64,000 nucleotides of DNA from Kibdelosporangium philippinense (GCF_021390435.2 NZ_JAJVCN010000004.1:1406501-1470500), one strand, 5' to 3'. Positions 42,979 through 51,090 are shown, counted from the stretch's first letter. The notes: generated by a model from the letters alone, not told the origin. Numbers and translations are program-made.

Positions 42979-44146
42979 AACACGCGCGCAGGTCAGCATC
43001 GAGACAATGGTGTCGGCGACCCTGCTCGCGATGCCCTCGGCGGACCTCAGTCTCAACATCCTCGCTGAAGCACAACGCAATCCGGCGCTGCGAGTCCGGC
43101 AACGCCCGATCTGCCGCCGGTGCTTCCGAGCTCTCGTCGGCGGGACGTGCCAGCGATGCGGCGGTGTTTCGGCACGTCCACTGACCGTTGACCCTGCTGC
43201 TTCGGTCTCAGCATGGGAACAATTACGCGGCGACGCCTTGGCTGCGGCTCCACGAAGCATGGCTGGCGTAGTGGTAACCGTGCTGGCGGCGTTGGACGAG
43301 CGCGGACTCCTGCCCACGGAAACCAGGGATACGTTGCTGGCCCAAGGAATGGAGCCAACCGGACTCGCCAACGCGATAAGAGCCCTGAGAGAGGTAGGGC
43401 CGCCAGGGATAGCGGCGAGAGACCCAGCGGAAAGCCTGCTCGTGCAACTGGACTCCGCGCCCCTGACCGCCACTGAACGCGAGCTGGCCCGGCGCCTGCT
43501 GACCGTCCACTCCGAACTCATCACCAACGGCGACCTCGCCGGAGCGGCCGAGCGAGAAGGTTGTGAGACAAGCACGATCGAGGCACTGCTGAGACGAATG
43601 CGCCGACTGCTGAGACCATTCCCCGGCCTGGGCGAACCCAGCTACCAGCCACCCACCCCGCCCGACCTGATCTTCGAACGCGACGGCGACCGAGTCCGCG
43701 CCCGCGTCACCGAGCAGGAAGCCATGGATCTGAGCGTGGATCCAGAGTTCCCCACAGCCAGGGAAGCCGACACGGTAGTCCGCCGCGTGCACCGGCGCTG
43801 GTCCATGCTGCAAGGCCTCGGCGATCTGCTCGCCGACCACCACGCGGACCACCTGCTCAACGGTTCACTCGCGTTCCGCCCGCTGACCCAAGCCCAAGCC
43901 GCGCACCTGCTGGAGGTGCACGAATCCACCATCAGCCGGGCGGTCGCGCATCGGTGCGTCCAACTGGTGAGTGGAGAAACCGTGCCACTGCGCCGATTGT
44001 TCGGTGCCAACCACGACGTACGCGCTGCGGTCGCAGAACTTTCCGCCATGGTGCCGCGCCCGTCCGACCGTGCGATCGCCGAACTGCTTGCCGAGCGCGG
44101 AATCGTGGTCAGCCGCCGTGCCGTGAACAAGTACCGGCGAAGCTGA
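42959..44146 (+). CDS. rpoN: RNA polymerase sigma-54 factor (RpoN-like) with an internal zinc ribbon
   Basis: 395 residues from GTG 42959, overlapping the activator gene. An N-terminal region I-like segment (SLNILAEAQRNPALRV) is followed by a C-x2-C-x8-C-x2-C zinc ribbon (Cys 52, 55, 64, 67) where the acidic region II normally lies. The core-binding region has VLAALDERGLLP and GPPGIAARDPAESLLVQL (canonical: GVGARDLRECLLLQL). The DNA-binding part has the HTH LTQAQAAHLLEVHESTISRA and the RpoN box SRRAVNKYRR at 385-394 (canonical ARRTVAKYRE). All parts of sigma-54 are thus present in order. Sigma-54 is generally regarded as absent from actinobacteria. A consensus -24/-12 promoter follows 70 bases downstream. 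Confidence 0.9.
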   Translation: MTTLELETRAQVSIETMVSATLLAMPSADLSLNILAEAQRNPALRVRQRPICRRCFRALVGGTCQRCGGVSARPLTVDPAASVSAWEQLRGDALAAAPRSMAGVVVTVLAALDERGLLPTETRDTLLAQGMEPTGLANAIRALREVGPPGIAARDPAESLLVQLDSAPLTATERELARRLLTVHSELITNGDLAGAAEREGCETSTIEALLRRMRRLLRPFPGLGEPSYQPPTPPDLIFERDGDRVRARVTEQEAMDLSVDPEFPTAREADTVVRRVHRRWSMLQGLGDLLADHHADHLLNGSLAFRPLTQAQAAHLLEVHESTISRAVAHRCVQLVSGETVPLRRLFGANHDVRAAVAELSAMVPRPSDRAIAELLAERGIVVSRRAVNKYRRS

Positions 44147-44149
44147 CTT

Positions 44150-44182
44150 CTTCGCCAAGGCGAAGCGTACTTCGCACGCGAA
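44150..44182. promoter_or_regulatory. Candidate upstream activator sites (palindromes)
   Basis: Two palindromes with a 2-base centre: TTCGCCAAGGCGAA (44151-44164) and TTCGCACGCGAA (44171-44182), sharing TTCGC/GCGAA arms. They sit about 86 and 67 bases upstream of the expected start of the -24/-12 promoter, a usable distance for an enhancer-binding protein. The first could alternatively be the rpoN terminator. Confidence 0.45.
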
Positions 44183-44216
44183 CCTGGTTTCCCCACGTCG
44201 GCGTCGGATCCACGGG

Positions 44217-44232
44217 TGGCACAGATCTTGCA
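44217..44232 (+). promoter_or_regulatory. Sigma-54 -24/-12 promoter
   Basis: TGGCACAGATCTTGCA: TGGCAC, 5 bases, TTGCA, with the invariant GG (44218-44219) and GC (44230-44231) 10 bases apart, matching the known sigma-54 consensus. Expected transcription start about 44243, giving a leader of about 30 bases before the ATG at 44273 with GGAGG as ribosome site. Confidence 0.85.
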
Positions 44233-44272
44233 TCTGTAGCCAGCAGAGCCACGACTCCAGTGGAGGCGACGT

Positions 44273-45061
44273 ATGCACGACATCGATCAGGTCCAGCTCG
44301 AGGAGCCGGGACCGCCGCCGTTCGCCGTGCGCAAGCGGCAGGAGTACGAACAGTACGAGGACGAGGACTATCTCGAGTACGAGGACGAGACCGACGAGTA
44401 CGAGTCGGTCCTCGGCGAGAACGAGGAAGTCGAACTGGCCGCACAGTTCCTCGAGGTGTCCGGCGAGCAGGAGCTCGAGCACTTCCTCGGCGATCTGTTG
44501 CAGTCCGTGACCGGCGCGGCGTCCGACTTCGCCCGCAGCCGCGAAGGGCGGCAGATCGGCGGCATCCTCAAGAAAGCGGCCGGACGGATCCTGCCGGTGG
44601 TCGGCCAGGCGGCTGGCAAGGCAGCGGGCGCCGGACTGGCCAAGGTGACCGGTGGAAACCGGAGCCGCTACCGCAAAGCGGGCGGGCAGCTCGGCGCGGC
44701 GGCTGGCCGGGCGGCCAAACGCTACTTCGGGCTTGAGCTGGAAGGCATCAGTGCCGAGGACCGCGAGTTCGAGATGGCCCGCCAGTTCGTCCGGTTCGGC
44801 GCCAAGGCGATCCGCAACTGCCTCGACAAGATGGGCACCGGACCGGCACCCCAGGTGGCCAGGCAGGCGGCGACGTCAGCGGCCGAGCAGTTCGCTCCCG
44901 GCTTGCTGAACGAGGAAATCCTGGAATCCGCGCGGAACGCGCGTTCCTCACCCGCTTCGGCGAAACGGGTCCGTAGCAACAACGGCACCAGCGGCTGCGT
45001 GTGCGGCGGCAAGACCAGTGGCCGCTGGGAAGTCCGCGGCAACACCATCGTCCTTCTGTAG
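44273..45061 (+). CDS. Acidic/glycine-zipper protein 1 of the sigma-54 cluster
   Basis: 262 residues, no known family. Residues 23-55 are rich in Glu, Tyr and Asp. A helical segment VELAAQFLEVSGEQELEHFL (53-72) follows, then a Gly/Ala-rich GxxxG stretch (LPVVGQAAGKAAGAGLAKV, 107-125; QLGAAAGRAAKRYFG, 139-153) and EFEMARQFVRFGAKAIRN (165-182). A GCVCGG motif lies at 241-246 and the C-terminal tail reads SGRWEVRGNTIVLL. The next gene encodes a paralogue with the same order of parts and the same tail. First gene behind the -24/-12 promoter. No signal peptide. The acidic front and the zipper suggest a cleaved or self-assembling protein; this is inference. Confidence 0.85.
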   Translation: MHDIDQVQLEEPGPPPFAVRKRQEYEQYEDEDYLEYEDETDEYESVLGENEEVELAAQFLEVSGEQELEHFLGDLLQSVTGAASDFARSREGRQIGGILKKAAGRILPVVGQAAGKAAGAGLAKVTGGNRSRYRKAGGQLGAAAGRAAKRYFGLELEGISAEDREFEMARQFVRFGAKAIRNCLDKMGTGPAPQVARQAATSAAEQFAPGLLNEEILESARNARSSPASAKRVRSNNGTSGCVCGGKTSGRWEVRGNTIVLL

Positions 45062-45087
45062 AAAACCCCCATGTGAAAGGAAATCCC

Positions 45088-45888
45088 GTGACCACAACGA
45101 TGACAGAGTTCGAGGACTACCTGGAATTCGAAGACGAGTCCTACGAGCAGAACGGCGAGTACGAGTTCGAGGAGGAGAGCGAGGACTACGTCGGCGGCCT
45201 GCTGAACTCGGCGCTCGGCGCGGGCGAGGTCGGCGGCGTGCTGTCCGAGCAGGAGGAGATGGACCTGGCCCAGCGGCTGCTCGAGGTCACGAGCGAGCAG
45301 GAGCTGGAAGAGTTCATCGGCAACGTGTTCAAGAAAGCTGTCCGTGGCGTGAAGAGCTTCGCCAGGTCCAACGTCGGCCGGACGCTTGGCCGGGCGTTGA
45401 AGGGCGTCGCGCGCAAGGCACTGCCGGTGGTCGGCGGGGCGATCGGGTCGTGGGTCGCGCCGGGCGTCGGCACCGCGATCGGCACCAAGCTCGGCTCGAT
45501 GGCGAGCAAATTGTTCGAGTTCGAGAACGAGGCCGCCGCGCAGGAGTTCGAGTTCGAGATGGCTCGCCGGGTGGTCCGGATCGGTGCGGCCGCGGCTCGC
45601 AACGCCGCGGCATCCCGAGGCGGCGACCCGCGTCAGGCCGCGCAGCGCGCGCTGCTTTCCGCGACCCGTCAGCACGCTCCGGCCGCCATGCCGCGCAGGC
45701 GCAGCCGTGGCCGTCGTCCGTACGGCGGACGCAGGGGCATGCGTCCGCGCTTCGGCTACGGCGTCCCTTACCACTACCCCGTCGAGGTGCACACCAATGG
45801 CGCGGAGCCGGACGACGATGACGACCAAGAGGCTACTTCCGGCAAGTGGGTCCGCCAGGGCCGCACGATCGTCATCCAGGGCGTCTGA
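45088..45888 (+). CDS. Acidic/glycine-zipper protein 2 of the sigma-54 cluster
   Basis: 266 residues from GTG 45088 (AAAGGA site). Paralogue of the previous protein: acidic, Tyr-rich start (EFEDYLEFEDESYEQNGEYE), EMDLAQRLLEVTSEQELEEF (57-76), FARSNVGRTLGRALKGVARK (91-110), a marked glycine zipper LPVVGGAIGSWVAPGVGTAI (112-131) and EFEFEMARRVVRIGAAAARN (153-172). It then has a basic Arg/Gly region (MPRRRSRGRRPYGGRRGMRP) that the first paralogue lacks, and the shared tail SGKWVRQGRTIVIQGV. The zipper could insert in a membrane or pack into an oligomer. The conserved tail may be a recognition signal for the neighbouring enzymes. Confidence 0.85.
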   Translation: MTTTMTEFEDYLEFEDESYEQNGEYEFEEESEDYVGGLLNSALGAGEVGGVLSEQEEMDLAQRLLEVTSEQELEEFIGNVFKKAVRGVKSFARSNVGRTLGRALKGVARKALPVVGGAIGSWVAPGVGTAIGTKLGSMASKLFEFENEAAAQEFEFEMARRVVRIGAAAARNAAASRGGDPRQAAQRALLSATRQHAPAAMPRRRSRGRRPYGGRRGMRPRFGYGVPYHYPVEVHTNGAEPDDDDDQEATSGKWVRQGRTIVIQGV

Positions 45889-45892
45889 GCCG

Positions 45893-47188
45893 ATGACTGG
45901 CCAGCCCACCGCAGGCGACTTCCTGGCCGACGAGGCGCGCGCCTTGCTCACGCGCGTTGAGCGGCTCAAACCGTTCATCCTGCAGGAAACCATGCTGCCG
46001 GCCGCGGCGCTGCTGCCTCGCACGCTGGTCGCGATCGAGGATCTGCTGCTGTGTGAACGGGCGAAGCTGCACGGGCTCGGCCAGTCGTATCTGCGTTGGC
46101 TCGCCGGGCCGGGCCGGTCGGCGCCGGTCACCGAACAGCAACGCAAGTTCACCGTGATCAGGTTGCGGCTCAACGAACATCTGGCACAGCTCGACCTGTT
46201 CGCCGACGCGATCACCCAGCGCTCGGAGAGCGAGACCGGGCTGTGGCTGTCCGGATTGGACGTCGCGGCGCACGACGCCCTGCGGCTCAACGACGGGGTC
46301 GGCGAGATGGAGGAAGTGCCGGTCATCTGTTACCTGGATCGTGGACCGGGCGCGGCGATCCGCCGCGCCAGGACCCGGTTGCCCGGTGGCGTGGCCAATC
46401 CGGTCGCGGTCATCCGGGTGCCGAGGGAACGAATGGTCGGTCACGGAATCGCCTCCTCGCTCGTGCACGAGGTCGGTCACCAAGGGGCCGCGCTGCTCGA
46501 CCTCGTGCCGTCGCTGCGCGCCGAACTCCAGCGGCGGTCACAATCCGCGGAGGACGCGTGGCACTGCTGGGCCGCGTGGATCTCCGAGATCATCGCGGAC
46601 TTCTGGTCGGTGGCCAAGCTGGGCATCGGTTCGACACTTGGGTTGATCGGCGTCGTCAGCCTGCCGAGGCCGTTCGTCTTCCGGTTCACATTGGACGATC
46701 CGCATCCGTTCCCGTGGATCAGAGTGCTCGTCTCGGCCGCGATCGGCGACCGGCTGTATCCAGATCCACAATGGACGCAGGTGGCCCGGCTGTGGCAGCA
46801 GATGTATCCGCCGTCAACGGCGCCGGACCGAGTGGCCGAGGTGATCGAGATGCTCGAACCGACTTTGGCGCAGCTCGCCGACCTGATCGCGACGCACGTG
46901 CCAGCGCGGCTGAACGGCCCGACCCTGCAGGACGCCCTGGCCCATGAGAGCAGGAACCCGGACGCGTTGCGGGAGTTGTTCACCGAGAGCACCCGGCAGT
47001 CGGCCGCACGTGTCCGCCCGGTGCACCGGTTCGCCATGCTCGGCCAGGCCAGGTGGGACCGCCGGTTGGCCGCCGGGCAGGAGAGCCGGGTCACCGACCG
47101 GATGCTGACCGGCTTGGCCGCGAAATCGACCATGCAGATGGCCATGTCCACCGCGCGTATTCCTAGCGCTATCAGTGAAAGGCAGTGA
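45893..47188 (+). CDS. HEVGH metalloprotease-like protein of the sigma-54 cluster
   Basis: 431 residues, ATG 4 bases after the preceding stop. A zinc-protease helix SLVHEVGHQGAALLDLV (HEVGH at 192-196) and a downstream SEIIADFW (Glu 232), the spacing of the third ligand in gluzincins, suggest an active zinc peptidase. Flanking sequence is not one I recognise. No signal peptide or membrane segment, so it should act in the cytoplasm, plausibly on the two acidic proteins encoded just before it. The product of that cleavage is unknown. Confidence 0.75.
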   Translation: MTGQPTAGDFLADEARALLTRVERLKPFILQETMLPAAALLPRTLVAIEDLLLCERAKLHGLGQSYLRWLAGPGRSAPVTEQQRKFTVIRLRLNEHLAQLDLFADAITQRSESETGLWLSGLDVAAHDALRLNDGVGEMEEVPVICYLDRGPGAAIRRARTRLPGGVANPVAVIRVPRERMVGHGIASSLVHEVGHQGAALLDLVPSLRAELQRRSQSAEDAWHCWAAWISEIIADFWSVAKLGIGSTLGLIGVVSLPRPFVFRFTLDDPHPFPWIRVLVSAAIGDRLYPDPQWTQVARLWQQMYPPSTAPDRVAEVIEMLEPTLAQLADLIATHVPARLNGPTLQDALAHESRNPDALRELFTESTRQSAARVRPVHRFAMLGQARWDRRLAAGQESRVTDRMLTGLAAKSTMQMAMSTARIPSAISERQ

Positions 47189-47189
47189 G

Positions 47190-48953
47190 ATGCCTCCTGC
47201 ACCACGTAAACCAACACAGAAGTCGGACGGCGCCAAAGCCGACACGGCTGAGACCACTGAGGAACAGATCGAGAAGGCTTTGGTCACCACCGACAACCCA
47301 GCCGTGCAGTCCTTTCCCGGGCAGAAGACCCGGCCGGACGGCGAGCTGATCGGTCCGGGGCTCAACGAGGACCTCGACGGCGTCACCAGGACGTTGCCAC
47401 CCGAGGCACCGCCGTCGGACACCGCGACGACTGTCCGGCTGGCAAGGCCGGAGTCAGGGCCGACCCCTGACCAGAACCTGTGGACGCTGATCCGCAACCG
47501 CACCAACGCGATTTCCTTCAACAACTACAACCGTTACATCGACGAAGTGCTGTGCCAGAACCCGGAGGCGACCGACTCGCTGTCGCGCAACATCCGGCGG
47601 CAGGTCGGCGATCTGTCGTTTCTCGGGCTCGACGGCTTCGAAGTGCTGCGCGCGGCGACGCAGTTCTTCCTGATGCACGAGGTCGGCCTGATCGTCGAGG
47701 ACAAGTACAACGGCCTGACGCCCGAGTACCTGCAGAAGCGCTACGACCACGTGATGGCGTCCGAAGGGGACACCAGCGAGACGCGGCGGCGCAACCGCAG
47801 GCCACTGCCCGCGAACTGGCTCACCGAGATGCGGGACACCTACCTGCAGCGGCTCGGCGCCGGCGTCGAGCCGAAGGTGCTGCCGTACCTGAAGCTGATC
47901 ATGGATCGCCTGCGTGACCTGCCGCTCAAGCAGCCGGGCGAGTTCGGGGTGACCGACCCGGTGGACACTTCGGATGCCTGCTACGGCGTGCTGCCGTCCC
48001 GGCTGGTCGGTCCGCTCGGGCTCGAGCTGATTTGGTCGTACTGGATGGAGGAGGGGATGCTCGTCCAGGCGCACAACGCGGTGACCAACCGGTTCCAGAA
48101 CCAGCGCGCGGTGCGCAACGGGCACGATCCCCTTGCCAGGATGGAGATCGACCCGCTGCGCAGGCTGAACAACGTGCTGTGGGGCTGGATCCAGAACCGG
48201 CCGTTCCTGCTCTCGGTGCGCCGCAGGGCGTTCGAGTACGACCACCACTACGGGATGACCCTGCTTGGCACCGCGGTCGGCGACGTGAAGGGTGTCGACA
48301 GCCGTTCGCAGTTCATCTCGGCGTTCCACAACCTGCTGCACCTGTGCACGATCTTCTACCAGCAGGACGACGACCTGACGATGCAGGCCGACGGGTTCCC
48401 GCTGCTGAACGCGCTGCGGGAGACGCAACTGGTGGTCACCGCCGGTGCGCACAACCAGTACGGCGACCTGCCGTGGACTGCCAGGGTCGAGATGCTCATG
48501 CAGATGTGGATGTTCGCGCGCCCGGAGATGCGGGAGTTCCTCGGCGGTCGCGTGATGGTGCCCTACAAGGAGCCGTGGATGGACCGGGTCGACGCGGTCA
48601 AATCCATGATGGGCTGGACCGACGTGAACGTGACCCACTTCCGTGACCTCGGCACCTTCGGCGAGCAGATCGTGCTGTCCATCCGCTACGGCAGCTGGGC
48701 GACCGAGATCGAGCCGGAGGCGGCGGTGAACTGGGCGCGGTACTGGCGTCCGGAGATCCAGGGGTACGTGCACGCGTACCGCGCGGCAGCCGGTGCGGAC
48801 TTGCGTTCCACTGTGGACACGACGATGCCCGGCAGACTGTTGCAGCAGCGCCTTGCCGAGCGGCTCGGGTCGGCGCAGCAGCCGCAGCGTTCGATCGGCC
48901 GTGGCGCGCATGTTGCGGAGGTGGCCGGTCGTAGCGTTCACGAACACACGTGA
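47190..48953 (+). CDS. 587-residue protein of unknown family in the sigma-54 cluster
   Basis: ATG 47190 with AAAGG upstream; a GTG at 47175 is possible. A disordered, Pro/Thr-rich front (about 80 residues) is followed by a helical globular region with distinctive segments: LWTLIRNRTNAISFNNYNRY, FEVLRAATQFFLMHEVGLI, LGLELIWSYWMEEGMLVQAH, FEYDHHYGMTLLGTAVGD, AFHNLLHLCTIFYQQDDD and VNWARYWRPEIQGYVHAYRA. The HH and HNLLHL histidines with nearby acids could bind metal, but there is no known motif. No signal peptide. Translationally coupled to the next gene by GTGA. Probably a core component of the system, since such a large, ordered protein would be expected to be conserved. Confidence 0.8.
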   Translation: MPPAPRKPTQKSDGAKADTAETTEEQIEKALVTTDNPAVQSFPGQKTRPDGELIGPGLNEDLDGVTRTLPPEAPPSDTATTVRLARPESGPTPDQNLWTLIRNRTNAISFNNYNRYIDEVLCQNPEATDSLSRNIRRQVGDLSFLGLDGFEVLRAATQFFLMHEVGLIVEDKYNGLTPEYLQKRYDHVMASEGDTSETRRRNRRPLPANWLTEMRDTYLQRLGAGVEPKVLPYLKLIMDRLRDLPLKQPGEFGVTDPVDTSDACYGVLPSRLVGPLGLELIWSYWMEEGMLVQAHNAVTNRFQNQRAVRNGHDPLARMEIDPLRRLNNVLWGWIQNRPFLLSVRRRAFEYDHHYGMTLLGTAVGDVKGVDSRSQFISAFHNLLHLCTIFYQQDDDLTMQADGFPLLNALRETQLVVTAGAHNQYGDLPWTARVEMLMQMWMFARPEMREFLGGRVMVPYKEPWMDRVDAVKSMMGWTDVNVTHFRDLGTFGEQIVLSIRYGSWATEIEPEAAVNWARYWRPEIQGYVHAYRAAAGADLRSTVDTTMPGRLLQQRLAERLGSAQQPQRSIGRGAHVAEVAGRSVHEHT

Positions 48954-49963
48954 ACGGCATCGGTGTCGATTTCACATCGAGCAACTACCTGGATCACCGG
49001 CACGGGCACGACCAGCTACGACCGTGGCGACGGCTGACCACCGGCCTGCCACCCGCCCTTGGCGAGTTCCGGCGGGCAACGCGCCTGGCAGCGGAACTCG
49101 CCAGGCGCACGGGCCGACCGGCGGGAGTGCTGGAAACATCGACACTGCACGCGTTCGTGGACGGCTGGGCGGCACTCGCCGCCCGGCCGACCGCCGTGTT
49201 CATCGACGAGGCCGCGTATCCCATTGGCCGGATCGGGTTACGCGCCAACGGTCTCAAAGGGACAGTGGTCCGTCATTTCGACCCGGGGCATCTGGCATCG
49301 GCAGTGCGGCGATTATCTCTCGGTCTGCGGCCAGTGTTGCTTGTGGACGGACTGTGTCCCGGCTGCGGCCGGATCGCTCCACTGCGCGAGCTCGTGGATG
49401 TGCTGGCGCCTCGGCGAGGTGTGGTTCTGGTGGACGATACGCAGGCTTTGGGGGTTGGTGTCACGGCATCGCGCCGAGTGCCTTCGTCGGCGCCGGTGGT
49501 CACTGTGGCCTCGGCCGCGAAGGGCTACGGGGCACCACTTGCGGTGTTGGCGGGGCCGGAGGCGTTGGTGCGCCAGGTTCGGCGTACGGCCCCCAGTCGG
49601 TGGCATGGGAGTGGCCCGTCGGCTGCCGCGCAGTCGGCGTTGGCCAGTGCTCTGGCTTGTGACTCGACCGAACGCAAGAAGGTTTTGGCTGAATTGGTCT
49701 CTTTGTTCCGGTCGCGGTTACGGCAGTGTCAGCTGCCGGTTCCCGATGGAGGCCGGTGGCCTATGCAGACCGTTCCGGTGCCTTGGGAGGCCTGTGCCTC
49801 CGTCCGGGATTCGCTGTTGCGGAAGGGAATTCGTACCGTGGCTGTCAACCGGCGGTGCCAGGAAGGGGTCGGCATCGCGTTTCTGATCAACGCCGGGCAT
49901 ACGCCCGCGGACATCGAGCGAGCCGTCGACGCGCTCGCCCTTTCCATGCTGCAGGTGGCGTGA
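48950..49963 (+). CDS. PLP-dependent alpha-oxoamine-synthase-like enzyme
   Basis: 337 residues, class II aminotransferase fold as in 8-amino-7-oxononanoate synthase and 2-amino-3-ketobutyrate ligase. The PLP-contacting acids are in VVLVDDTQALGVG (161-169) and the Schiff-base Lys is in VASAAKGYGAPLAV (Lys 191). The usual His of the DDAH motif is replaced by Gln, and the protein is about 50 residues shorter than typical, so the substrate or reaction may differ. GTG overlaps the preceding stop by 4 bases. Possible roles: condensing an amino acid with an acyl thioester, or modifying a peptide end. Confidence 0.75.
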   Translation: MNGIGVDFTSSNYLDHRHGHDQLRPWRRLTTGLPPALGEFRRATRLAAELARRTGRPAGVLETSTLHAFVDGWAALAARPTAVFIDEAAYPIGRIGLRANGLKGTVVRHFDPGHLASAVRRLSLGLRPVLLVDGLCPGCGRIAPLRELVDVLAPRRGVVLVDDTQALGVGVTASRRVPSSAPVVTVASAAKGYGAPLAVLAGPEALVRQVRRTAPSRWHGSGPSAAAQSALASALACDSTERKKVLAELVSLFRSRLRQCQLPVPDGGRWPMQTVPVPWEACASVRDSLLRKGIRTVAVNRRCQEGVGIAFLINAGHTPADIERAVDALALSMLQVA

Positions 49964-51090
49964 TGATCGAGGATTTGCAGGCACTGGTGCGGATGCCCAC
50001 GGTCAGCGACACGCCCGCGGTGCGTCAGGCTGGGGCTTGGCTTAGTCGTCGGCTCGCTTTCCTTGGGGCGCGGTTGATCCCGATGTCTGGACCGGTCGTG
50101 GTGGCTGAGCTTAAGGGTGATCCAGCGGCACCTACCGTGCTGATCTACGGCCACTACGACGTTGTCCCCGCCGGGCCGCTGGACCGATGGTCTGTGCCGC
50201 CTTTCGGGGCCGTCCGGACCGGTCGGACCCTGTGGGGACGCGGCACCAGCGACGACAAAGGCCCTGTGGTGGCGGGATTGCACGCCGTGGAGAAACTCGG
50301 TGCCACGCGGGTGAACCTGAAGTTCATCTACGACGGCGAAGAGGAGATTGGCAGCCCGACGCTTTCCCGATCCTTGGGGCGCATGCGTGCCTGGTTGTCC
50401 GATGTGGATGCTGTGGTGGTCTGTGACACCAACGCCACGCCTACCGGACGGCCAACGCTGACTCGCTCGCTGCGTGGCGGCATTTCCCTCGACCTTGTGG
50501 CAACTGGGACTGGCAGGGCGCTGCACACTGGCCGTTACGGCGGTGCAGCGCCCGATCCAGCGCACGCCGTGGCGCGAGTGGTCTCTGCACTGGACGAACC
50601 TGAGGGCACCTCTATCGTGGTCACGAGCTTGGCCACGAACCCGGCTGATGCGCGTGTCATTCCAGCGACTGCGACGGCCAAACTGGACGTCAGGATGGTC
50701 AGTCCACAAGTTCCGGATCGGATCGCGAACGAGCTCGCCGATCACGTGAAAACAGCCTGCCCGCCAGGTATCCGGCTGAGCATCCGTTCGCAGATCCGGT
50801 CCGAGCCTTGGCAGCTCCGCGATTTCGGCCATCCGATGCTCCGCGTGGCATGCGCGGCCGTCAAGGCGAACTGGGGCGTCGAGCCCGCGTTCGTCCGAAG
50901 TGGAGGATCAATACCGGTCGTGCCGTTGCTGGCCACAGTGGCGCCCAAGGCAGCATTGCTTTTGCTTGGCTTCACCCTGCCAAGCGATGGCGCACACAGC
51001 GTGGACGAGCACGTCGACCTCCCGCGAATGTTCTGTGCCGCGGAAACCTTGGCTGACCTGATCAATCGCGTCGGGGGAGAGCGACCGTGA
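49963..51090 (+). CDS. M20 family metallopeptidase
   Basis: 375 residues; ATG overlaps the preceding stop (TGATG). M20 motifs complete: metal ligands His64 and Asp66 in YGHYDVVPAG, Asp in WGRGTSDDKGP (97), general base Glu126 and ligand Glu127 in YDGEEEIGSP, and the late His in DGAHSVDEHVDLP. The lid domain (RGGISLDLVATGTGRALHTG) is present. Known: M20 enzymes are dipeptidases, aminoacylases or carboxypeptidases acting in the cytoplasm. Last gene of the predicted sigma-54 unit; its 3' end overlaps the convergent MFS gene by 29 bases. Likely trims or releases a peptide or acyl amino acid made by the cluster. Confidence 0.92.
   Translation: MIEDLQALVRMPTVSDTPAVRQAGAWLSRRLAFLGARLIPMSGPVVVAELKGDPAAPTVLIYGHYDVVPAGPLDRWSVPPFGAVRTGRTLWGRGTSDDKGPVVAGLHAVEKLGATRVNLKFIYDGEEEIGSPTLSRSLGRMRAWLSDVDAVVVCDTNATPTGRPTLTRSLRGGISLDLVATGTGRALHTGRYGGAAPDPAHAVARVVSALDEPEGTSIVVTSLATNPADARVIPATATAKLDVRMVSPQVPDRIANELADHVKTACPPGIRLSIRSQIRSEPWQLRDFGHPMLRVACAAVKANWGVEPAFVRSGGSIPVVPLLATVAPKAALLLLGFTLPSDGAHSVDEHVDLPRMFCAAETLADLINRVGGERP

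Noticed and set aside
45584..45892. Upstream extension of the metalloprotease-like gene
   Set aside because: It would overlap the second acidic protein gene by about 300 bases; the ATG at 45893 follows the preceding stop by 4 bases, as expected in this operon.
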